Shown here in pieces: positions 52,957 through 59,124 of a DNA stretch of 59,124 nucleotides. Under the pieces are notes generated by a model. The model worked only from the letters and a program-made list of their open reading frames with translations. It was not told the DNA's origin and ran no database searches. Origin of the DNA: Symploca sp. SIO2C1 (GTDB taxonomy: Bacteria > Cyanobacteriota > Cyanobacteriia > Cyanobacteriales > Coleofasciculaceae); the NCBI GenBank assembly GCA_010692635.1, contig JAAHGL010000020.1, positions 14,751 through 73,874 on the forward strand, in the 5' to 3' direction. A program made the position numbers and the translations under genes. Every line of letters begins with the position of its first letter. The stretch's first letter is position 1.

Positions 52957-54339
52957 ATGCAACGACGTGAATTTGCTCGACTATCTTCTTTATTTTTACT
53001 TGGTTTGGGATTAACTCAATGTGCCAACAATCCTCAATCATCCAAACAAGAATCAACCTCGAAGAAGAAGAATAGTGATGAACTAAATATCTGGTGGCAA
53101 CAAGGTTTTTATCCAGAAGAGACAGATGCACTAGATAAAATAATAGCTGATTGGGAAAAAGAGAGTGGGATTAAAGTTAAATTAAATGTGATACCACAGA
53201 AAGATATTCTTAAAGAAATTGAAAGTGCGATCGCATCTAACAATACTCCTGATATTTTCTACGCCGGTGTTGCGGACTTAACTATTATTCCCCGTCTAGC
53301 CTGGAATAATCAACTGGCAGATGTTTCAGAGGTAATAGAGCCTCTAGAAGACTTGTATAGCAAAAGTGTTCTTAGTGGGGTCAATTACCAAAACCAAGCT
53401 GCTAACAAGCGCAGCTACTATGCTGTACCGATTATGCAATCGGCAATTCACATACACTACTGGCAAGATTTACTGACAAAAATAGGTCAAGAAAAAGGGT
53501 CAATTCCCAAAGATTGGGAGGAATTTTGGCAGTTTTGGGAGGAAGCTCAAGATAAGCTGCCTAAGAGTGGTACATCTGATATATATAGTGTCGGTATGCC
53601 AATGTCTCTTAGTTTAGATACCTACAATAATTTTGAACAATTTCTCGAAGCATATAATGTCGAATTATTAGACAAAGATGGTAAGTTAAATGTCGATGAT
53701 CCTGAAGTCCGCCAAGGTATTGCTAAAGCCATAGAAAACTACGCTAGCTTTTATAAAAATGGCACAGTACCTCCTGAAGCAGTGGATTGGGATAATACTG
53801 GTAATAATGTTTCCTTACTCAGTCGCACTAGTCTGATGACTGTCAATCATACTCTGTCTGCCCCTGGTTCCCAACGGCAAGATAAGGATGTTTACTACAA
53901 TCAACTTTCTACAGTCAAATGGCCAAATAAGCCGAATGGTGACCCGATGAGATTCGTAGTGGAGATCAAGCAAGCAGTTATCTTTGAAGCATCTGATAAT
54001 AAGGAAATTGCTAAGAATTTTCTCTCATATTTAGCCCAACCAGAAAACTTGGAGGCATACACTGAAGGTGCGCAAGGAAGGTACTTACCAGTCATGCCAG
54101 AACTGTTTGAAAAGCCTTTCTGGAGCAATCCCGAAGATCCACATATTTCAGTAGCGGTACAGCAATTAGAAAAAACACGTCCAGCCTATCAAGTATTTAA
54201 CCCAGCTTATGGTGAAGTAGCTGCTCAGAATGTTTGGGGGACAATTATGAGAAAAATTGCGGTAGATGACTTATCCATCAAGGAAGCAACTAATCAAGCC
54301 ATTGAGCAAATCGAGGAAATCTTTGCTGATTGGTCTTAA
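52957..54339 (+). CDS. ABC-type extracellular solute-binding lipoprotein (sugar type)
   Basis: 460 aa from the ATG at 52957, since MQRREFARLSSLFLLGLGLT ends in the lipobox with C22; the frame upstream to 52831 is spacer. RREF followed by a hydrophobic stretch looks like a twin-arginine signal. The mature part has the family-1 solute-binding layout: LNIWWQQGFYPEETDALDKI, then ASNNTPDIFYAGVADL and IPKDWEEFWQFWEEA. No ABC permease or ATPase genes are adjacent. Instead a sensor protein follows, so it may act as the ligand-sensing partner of that sensor, not in transport. Confidence 0.88.
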   Translation: MQRREFARLSSLFLLGLGLTQCANNPQSSKQESTSKKKNSDELNIWWQQGFYPEETDALDKIIADWEKESGIKVKLNVIPQKDILKEIESAIASNNTPDIFYAGVADLTIIPRLAWNNQLADVSEVIEPLEDLYSKSVLSGVNYQNQAANKRSYYAVPIMQSAIHIHYWQDLLTKIGQEKGSIPKDWEEFWQFWEEAQDKLPKSGTSDIYSVGMPMSLSLDTYNNFEQFLEAYNVELLDKDGKLNVDDPEVRQGIAKAIENYASFYKNGTVPPEAVDWDNTGNNVSLLSRTSLMTVNHTLSAPGSQRQDKDVYYNQLSTVKWPNKPNGDPMRFVVEIKQAVIFEASDNKEIAKNFLSYLAQPENLEAYTEGAQGRYLPVMPELFEKPFWSNPEDPHISVAVQQLEKTRPAYQVFNPAYGEVAAQNVWGTIMRKIAVDDLSIKEATNQAIEQIEEIFADWS

Positions 54340-54402
54340 GCTGATTTCCCTCAACCAAAGTACCTAAAATTGAACTTACTTCCCGGCACAAAGTCACCTA
54401 TT

Positions 54403-54442
54403 TTCTTCCTTTGTGTCCTTTGTGCCTTCGTGGTTCAATTCA
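54403..54442. repeat. 40-bp dispersed repeat, copy 3 of 3
   Basis: TTCTTCCTTTGTGTCCTTTG, then TGCCTTCGTGGTTCAATTCA, same family as 36788-36828. Confidence 0.75.
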
Positions 54443-54486
54443 ATCTGTCTTTTTCTAGTATCAAAGAAGTACTTGACCTCAAATAA

Positions 54487-54771
54487 ATGCAATCTATCAA
54501 GAAAAGCTTACTCTTAAAGCTTGTTACTTCCTTTTCCTTACTATCATTAGTAACCGTTAGTCTTGTGGCAATTATGGCTTACGTTTTAGCCAGAGATGCT
54601 CTCAAGCAATCTATTTTCGACCGACTCAGTGTTGCCACATCTCTCAAAGACTATGAAATCAACCAATGGCTGAATACTCAGTACCAAGACGTACTTTTAT
54701 CAGCAAAGTTGCCAGAAGTACAAGATCAAGCAGAAATTCTGTTGAATTACAAGGGTTTAGTCCAGCCTGTT
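54487..54771 (+). CDS. N-terminal fragment of a membrane sensor (probably histidine kinase)
   Basis: 95 residues before the junction. LLLKLVTSFSLLSLVTVSLV and the following span form a membrane helix (about 10-33). Then ARDALKQSIFDRLSVATSLK and DYEINQWLNTQYQDVLLSAK are the start of a Cache-type periplasmic sensor domain as found in cyanobacterial sensor kinases. The gene is 148 bp after the solute-binding lipoprotein, the expected partner. The frame then runs into adapter-like sequence and foreign code, so everything beyond the early Cache domain is missing here. Confidence 0.7.
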
Positions 54772-54783
54772 GCTCTCCGATCT
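54772..54783. other. Adapter-like 12-mer at a gene junction
   Basis: GCTCTCCGATCT differs by one missing T from the 3' end of the Illumina adapter (GCTCTTCCGATCT). It lies exactly where a sensor gene stops and a methyltransferase tail begins. Being short, it is weaker evidence than the 34011-34041 match but follows the same pattern. Confidence 0.5.
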
Positions 54784-54949
54784 TACCCCAAGAGAAGCGG
54801 CAAGATTACAAGGTTTTCCTGATAATTTTGTTCTACATCCAAAGGATAGTGCAACATACAAGCAAATGGGAAACGCTGTTTCAGTTCCAGCTGTTAAGGC
54901 AGTATTGCAAGATATGTTTCAACAGAATGCTAAGGCATTAATTACTTGA
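54782..54949 (+). pseudogene. C-terminal fragment of a DNA cytosine-5 methyltransferase
   Basis: In the frame starting at 54782 the translation is LTPREAARLQGFPDNFVLHP, then KDSATYKQMGNAVSVPAVKA and a short tail with a stop. These are motifs IX (RExARxQ-F-D) and X (Y-QxGN-V-xxP) of C5-DNA methyltransferases. Motifs I to VIII, including the catalytic PC, are absent. The fragment has no start of its own and is out of frame with the sensor before it. Confidence 0.88.
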
Positions 54950-55000
54950 TAGCGTCTTATATATTAAGGAGGCAGTAGGCAGGAGGCAGGAGGTGAGGGA

Positions 55001-55079
55001 GGTAGAAGGAAAGAGGATTTGACAAAAGTGTCTTCACTCATTACTCATTACTCATTACTCATTACTCAAAAAAGCTCTC
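55001..55079. repeat. Dispersed repeat shared with 24061-24153
   Basis: GGTAGAAGGAAAGAGGATTT, GACAAAAGT, then ACTCATT heptamers and CAAAAAAGCTCTC, with one clear difference from the copy at 24078-24153. CAGGAGG-type heptamers precede both copies. From 55081 to 55165 a GAAACCGGGTTTCT/AGAAACCCAG inverted repeat follows. Confidence 0.85.
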
Positions 55080-55260
55080 ACCTCAGAAACCGGGTTTCTC
55101 ATGAGAACAACAACGAAATATAAGCATTTTTTCATTTTTTCCCGAGAAACCCAGTTTTACCAATCGATGCTCTATAAGAAGTTCAGCTCGCAACCTCTTT
55201 GAGGGATTTACCCATCTGAGGAAACGAGAAATAAACTTCTGACGCCCGTCAAGCTTGCTA

Positions 55261-55437
55261 TTAATAACGCTTCTTCCGTCTTCTTGCGATCGCTTTTCGC
55301 TTCTTTTTTTCGTGGGGAGTTTCAAAGTGACGAAGCCGCTTCATATCAGCAAAAATTCCTGCTTTGGAAACCTCACGCCTAAACCGACGCAAGGCTGATT
55401 CAATCTCTTCATTTTCGCCAACAGTTACTTGTGTCAT
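55261..55437 (-). CDS. rpsU: 30S ribosomal protein S21
   Basis: 58 aa: [20 protein letters not shown], then [20 protein letters not shown] and a basic tail ending KRY. This is the normal short S21, too small for most gene lists. It binds the 30S platform near the 3' end of 16S rRNA. It stands alone; a GCGATCGC octamer lies inside the coding sequence. Confidence 0.95.
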   Translation of the reverse strand: MTQVTVGENEEIESALRRFRREVSKAGIFADMKRLRHFETPHEKKKRKAIARRRKKRY

Positions 55438-55569
55438 TCCGTTTACTCCTATGCTTGGGTAGATAGCTAGTTAATTGTATTCTGTGAAAGTAACTCTTAT
55501 CCAAGTAAGTTCAATAAAAAGACTTTTACCTGATCTAGATCTAGATCTAGTATAGGTTATACCTTAACC

Positions 55570-55917
55570 TTGACATCCTCACCGTCCTCAAAGCGCGGTG
55601 ATTCCTAAACCTCACGATTTAGGTTTCTGCTTCATTCACCGTCGCATACCATAGTCAAAAAACCATGTACTGTCTTATACAGAGTCCACAGACTTTTGCC
55701 CCATTTCAGAAGCCCGATTCCGCAAGCCCTGCGGTACGGTGTCGCGAAAAGACTGGTACTTGTTGCTTAGATATTTTACCTGTACAAGCTTTTCTGCACA
55801 GAACCTCCTATATCCAGTTTTCAAGGTGCGGTTACTGATTGCTTGATTTTCGCTTTCAGTACACATATATTTTAGCAAATTGTTAAGCCGTCCTTCTAGG
55901 ACGGGGTTTTAAACCCA
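55570..55917 (-). mobile_element. Shrunken IS200/IS605-type element
   Basis: At the left side TTGACATCCTCACCGTCCTC, then AAGCGCGGTGATTCCTAAAC, is a typical IS605 right end. At the right side the hairpin CCGTCC-TTCTA-GGACGG, then GGTTTTAAACCCA, is a typical left end (55889-55917). About 250 bp between hold only a 67-codon minus-strand frame of no known family, so there is no transposase. It lies just before the queE start. Confidence 0.6.
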
Positions 55918-55925
55918 TTTTTTTG

Positions 55926-56540
55926 ATGACCAATATTCCCATACATGAAACCTTCCAGGAAACAATCCAGGGAGAAGGTTACTGGGCTGGGACACCAGCG
56001 GACTTTATTCGGTTAGCAGGGTGTCCGGTGAGATGCCCTTGGTGTGACACAGGATACTCAGATGGTGGAGTTAATTTGCCTCGTGTGACTAGAAGTTTTG
56101 AAGAACTGATAGCACAACTACGTTCTGCTTATGTCGTGATTACAGGGGGTGAACCTTTTATTCATCCAGAACTACCTGAGTTAGTGGCAGCAATTGGAGC
56201 TACTGACAGAAAAGTGTCTATAGAAACTTCCGGGGCTTTTTGGAGGGAAGTTCCCCAGTCGGCTTGGGTGACTCTCAGTCCAAAAGAACATATCAGTCCT
56301 CGCTATCCAGTGAAGTCACAGATGTGGGAGCGAGCCAATGAGATTAAAATTGTGATAGCAACTGGGTCAGAGCTTGACTTTTATGGTGAACACATGCTTA
56401 ACAAGGAAGAGATACCAGTATTTCTTCAGCCAGAATGGACTCAAAGGACTCATACAGTTCCCTTGGTTTTAGAGCTACTTAGGAAGTTTCCCAAATATAG
56501 GCTCTCTGTGCAGTTACATAAATATATTGGAGTACCATAA
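55926..56540 (+). CDS. queE: 7-carboxy-7-deazaguanine synthase QueE
   Basis: 204 aa from the ATG at 55926. [20 protein letters not shown], the radical-SAM cluster motif CPVRCPWC (C33, C37, C40), [14 protein letters not shown] and the C-terminal QLHKYIGVP are all typical. It makes 7-carboxy-7-deazaguanine from 6-carboxytetrahydropterin on the way to queuosine (preQ0). Other que genes are not in the window. An IS605-type remnant ends 8 bp upstream, so the native promoter may have been replaced. Confidence 0.93.
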   Translation: MTNIPIHETFQETIQGEGYWAGTPADFIRLAGCPVRCPWCDTGYSDGGVNLPRVTRSFEELIAQLRSAYVVITGGEPFIHPELPELVAAIGATDRKVSIETSGAFWREVPQSAWVTLSPKEHISPRYPVKSQMWERANEIKIVIATGSELDFYGEHMLNKEEIPVFLQPEWTQRTHTVPLVLELLRKFPKYRLSVQLHKYIGVP

Positions 56541-56605
56541 AGCTTTGAAGAAACAAGGCAGGAGGCAGAAGGGATGAGGGATGAGGATTTGACCTTGTAT
56601 ATTGC

Positions 56606-57166
56606 TTAATTTTGGTTCAACTCCGAAGCTGGATCAGGTTCTACTCGCTTAATTACTCCTCCTAGTGTAGGGTCATTAGGCTCAACATCTTGGTTACAAA
56701 TTAAACTCAAAAACCAGGTATATTCTTTATTCGTTTCTATTACCGGTGCATCGGCTGGTAATGAGAAATTAAACCTACCAGGATCACTAGGAAGCGAGAT
56801 TGTGGTTTGGTAGTAGTAGTCTTCGGTTGCATCTCTCAAACTCAGAAAGATCTTCTTGGCAACAGTATTGGGAACTTGAAGCGAGAAATTTGGACGCTCC
56901 TCACTAGTTTCACTATAGGGTGGCATCAAAACTTGGAAGCCAACTGATTCTTCTGTAATTTTATCTTGTGGACAAGAGCCTGCGTTGCGACTACCTGCTC
57001 CTACTGTATTAACTGGAGTATTATCTCCCGGAGGTGTAATTATAACATTGGGGCTGTTGTTTTCCAATTGGTTAGTTTGTGCTACTATCCTCGGAGCAAT
57101 TATTAGTTTTAAAGATAGAGTGAGAGCAAACAGGGCTAAAGGGAAACGATAATTATACCAGTTCAT
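56606..57166 (-). CDS. Exported DUF928 protein, possibly shortened
   Basis: 186 aa. A signal peptide (about 1-30, ending VAQ) is followed by a DUF928 region: FQVLMPPYSETSEERPNFSL, then KKIFLSLRDATEDYYYQTTI and EYTWFLSLICNQDVEP. DUF928 proteins are cyanobacterial exported proteins of unknown function and usually continue for a further 40-60 residues with a helical, Trp- and Leu-rich end. Here the frame stops soon after GGVIKRVEPDPASE, so the C-terminus may be truncated. The 57167-57429 spacer upstream holds no gene. Confidence 0.75.
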   Translation of the reverse strand: MNWYNYRFPLALFALTLSLKLIIAPRIVAQTNQLENNSPNVIITPPGDNTPVNTVGAGSRNAGSCPQDKITEESVGFQVLMPPYSETSEERPNFSLQVPNTVAKKIFLSLRDATEDYYYQTTISLPSDPGRFNFSLPADAPVIETNKEYTWFLSLICNQDVEPNDPTLGGVIKRVEPDPASELNQN

Positions 57167-57429
57167 GAGGGCATAGGGAATAGGGAACGGTGAACAGCCA
57201 AGAATATTTTGATCTCTCTCAGTAGTGCTATAACTAATGAAAGGGATAGAGCACTCATAATCAGTTGCTAGAAAATTGGCATGAGTTAATACCTCCTATT
57301 GTAATATAAAAATATTCATATCGCTAGGATGCTTTACCTTATTTTTAATAAAATACTTATTGAGTAAAGGAAGATTAAAAATTGAGCATTGTTAGATTGA
57401 AAATCATCATTGAACAATTTAACAAGAGA

Positions 57430-59124
57430 TTAACTATCTAGAAATTTATCTTTAAAATACCGCCGATACAAATCGCAACTAAGGATCACTCGATTTCCTT
57501 GCAGTTTGATTAGTCCCATACTATGCAACTTGAACCCCTGTAACTGTTCTAATGCGACCGGCTCTGTGTTACTTAATATTTGCTGACAAGCAGTTGCTAA
57601 CTCTGGATGCTGTTGTAGGTTCCAGAGGTGTCGGTGCAAATGATCGCTGTAAATTCCCGTATCCGTCGCAGCTGTTCTCACTAATTCTTCTAAGGTCAGT
57701 TCCTTTCGTGCTAGGTGGTATAAAGTTAGTCTGATCAAGTAAGGATGACCTGCTACCAGTTGTATTAACTGAGTTAGTTGATCGCAATTTAACATCAGTC
57801 CATGACGGTTAACTAAATCTTGTAACTGTTGTGAAGTCAATGGTTCTAACTCAATTCCTAGCCCAACATTGAAAGGAGATTGATTAATATTTAGAGGAAC
57901 ATAAACTTCCGTCGATTGCACCATCACCAATCGCAGCTGTTGCCAGATCGATACAACCTTTGCTTTCTCGTGCCAAGCTCGTAACAGACTCAGAAATTCT
58001 TGAGCCACTTTAGGTTTATCGAAAAGAATACTTACTTCATCTAGAGCTAAGACAATGGGATTTTTTATCTGCTCTAGTAGATATTCTTGAATATAAAGGG
58101 TGCAGCTCATCTTGCTGCCAAGATCATCATCCCAATATTCATTAAGCCTCGGTTCTAGCTTTAGTTGTCGAGTCAGGTTAGCACAAAACCAGCGCAACAA
58201 TTTATACAAATCGCTCAGAACGATTTCTTCTGCTTGTTGGAAGTCCAAAAGCGCTGTTTTGTAGTCTTGTTGAGCTGCATAGACAAGAATCCGATTCATC
58301 AAAGACGTTTTACCCATCTGTCTAGGAGCTTTAATCCGAAGCAAGGCTCCTGGTTTGAGCAGTTCCTCATAACATCTAGATTCGTGGGGGACTCGCTCTA
58401 CATAAAAAGGGGAATTTAACGGTACGCTGCCATCTGGTAATTCCGGCTCCACTGATGGCAAAGGTTTATCATCTAACCGATACTCGGTAGTTGTTTGCAC
58501 TCTATCCTGACTAACTCGTAGCCTCTGAGTAGCTAGTTCATCGGCTAAAGATGTTCTTGGTTCCTCTAGTTGTTCTACTAACTTATGCAAAATTTCTTGA
58601 ACTAGAACAGGGGTATCAGAGGAACTATGCCACTCCCATTGCTGAATCTGGTTGAGATATCCTTGTAGTTGATAGCTGACTGGTGTATTCCAAGGTAGGT
58701 TAATCCTAACACCCCAAATAACGGGTTTGCGATCGCGGCGGGTTTTCCTGACTGAGATTGCCTGTTGAATCGCCTGGGTAGTCAATTCACTCACAAGGGA
58801 TTCCTGCAATAATAACAGTAGTAAGTAATCACAGCGCCGATATTCTTCTTCAATTTGCTGTGGCCATTGTTTACCCTGAAATATTCTTTCCCTAGCCCCC
58901 ATAAAGATGTCATAACCCTCACTAGTTAAGGCTTTTTGCAACTCTTGAGCTAAACTGATGGCTGGCTCTTGGTTGTGATAGCCAAGAAGAAAAATCCTAG
59001 TAGCCATCGCCTTTTCCATTGTCGGTTTGCTTTGGGAAGCAATTCGTCTTTCTAGTACAGAGCGAATATTAGTTTTAGTGACTTTTTCCCCAAATCCTTG
59101 GGAGAGGAGTCTCCATAACTGAGA
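57430..59124 (-). CDS. HTH - TIR-like - AAA ATPase signalling/defence protein (5' end outside window)
   Basis: 565 codons, open to the right edge. An ATG at 59019 exists, but the upstream in-frame residues SQLWRLLSQGFGEKVTKTNI, then RSVLERR, match the end of the N-terminal helix-turn-helix domain common to cyanobacterial AAA-like proteins, so the gene starts beyond the window. A TIR-like domain follows (RIFLLGYHNQEPAISLAQEL, then IEEEYRRCDYLLLLLLQESL). The AAA domain has a P-loop-like APRQMGKTSLMNRIL and Walker B IVLALDEVSILF, ending in a winged helix. STAND-like sensing or antiphage function is plausible. The next gene is DUF928. Confidence 0.8.
   Translation of the reverse strand, partial: SQLWRLLSQGFGEKVTKTNIRSVLERRIASQSKPTMEKAMATRIFLLGYHNQEPAISLAQELQKALTSEGYDIFMGARERIFQGKQWPQQIEEEYRRCDYLLLLLLQESLVSELTTQAIQQAISVRKTRRDRKPVIWGVRINLPWNTPVSYQLQGYLNQIQQWEWHSSSDTPVLVQEILHKLVEQLEEPRTSLADELATQRLRVSQDRVQTTTEYRLDDKPLPSVEPELPDGSVPLNSPFYVERVPHESRCYEELLKPGALLRIKAPRQMGKTSLMNRILVYAAQQDYKTALLDFQQAEEIVLSDLYKLLRWFCANLTRQLKLEPRLNEYWDDDLGSKMSCTLYIQEYLLEQIKNPIVLALDEVSILFDKPKVAQEFLSLLRAWHEKAKVVSIWQQLRLVMVQSTEVYVPLNINQSPFNVGLGIELEPLTSQQLQDLVNRHGLMLNCDQLTQLIQLVAGHPYLIRLTLYHLARKELTLEELVRTAATDTGIYSDHLHRHLWNLQQHPELATACQQILSNTEPVALEQLQGFKLHSMGLIKLQGNRVILSCDLYRRYFKDKFLDS

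Overview
The window is from a cyanobacterium, most likely a filamentous one. The evidence is psbH and psbN, a CPP1-like protein, a HetZ-family protein, a two-piece-free tmRNA with a cyanobacterial-type tag, the order rplS-tRNA(Trp)-secE-nusG-rplK-rplA-rplJ-rplL, frequent GCGATCGC (HIP1) octamers, and many short tandem 7-8 bp repeats. I cannot name the genus.

Layout. 1-1000: edge of an unidentified gene and a DUF4112 protein. 1.1-9.7 kb: a run of same-strand genes for a DM13 domain protein, two membrane or exported proteins, a D-Ala-D-Ala-ligase-like ATP-grasp enzyme overlapping an Asp/Glu racemase, a ferric-reductase-like/Rieske fusion, a membrane-anchored Cys-motif protein, an EamA exporter, a second ATP-grasp enzyme and a GNAT acetyltransferase. 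This is the best candidate here for an undescribed system: amino-acid ligation and export beside membrane redox proteins. 9.7-12.9 kb: gene debris (Uma2, TnpB, subtilisin-like protease) with an AI-2E transporter between. 12.9-23.9 kb: housekeeping genes (flippase-like, larC, Sua5, hetZ-like, the ribosomal/secE/nusG cluster, murE, glutaredoxin-like). 24.2-30.1 kb: an RND efflux pump, its adaptor and a TetR regulator with a candidate operator. 30.4-39 kb: secreted protein, L,D-transpeptidase, pentapeptide protein, 5'-less histidine kinase with its response regulator, CPP1-like and an OmpR regulator. 39.3-40.2 kb: tatA, psbH and psbN. 40.3-47.4 kb: a GH38 alpha-mannosidase and a repeat-rich protein. 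48-51.8 kb: fibrillin-like protein, tmRNA, fatty acid desaturase. 52.9-59.1 kb: solute-binding lipoprotein, truncated sensor, methyltransferase fragment, rpsU, queE, DUF928 and a TIR/AAA protein cut by the right edge.

Two themes run through the window. First, heptamer/octamer arrays fill spacers, abut start codons, and are translated in frame inside conserved enzymes (larC, the RND pump, GH38 three times, a 772-aa protein). One composite array gives nearly the same peptide module in two unrelated proteins. Second, two junctions carry sequence resembling the Illumina read-1 adapter (34011-34041, 28 of 31 positions; 54772-54783). The broken genes at those points may therefore be assembly joins and not real biology.

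All calls come from reading the sequence and translations; no database search was run.
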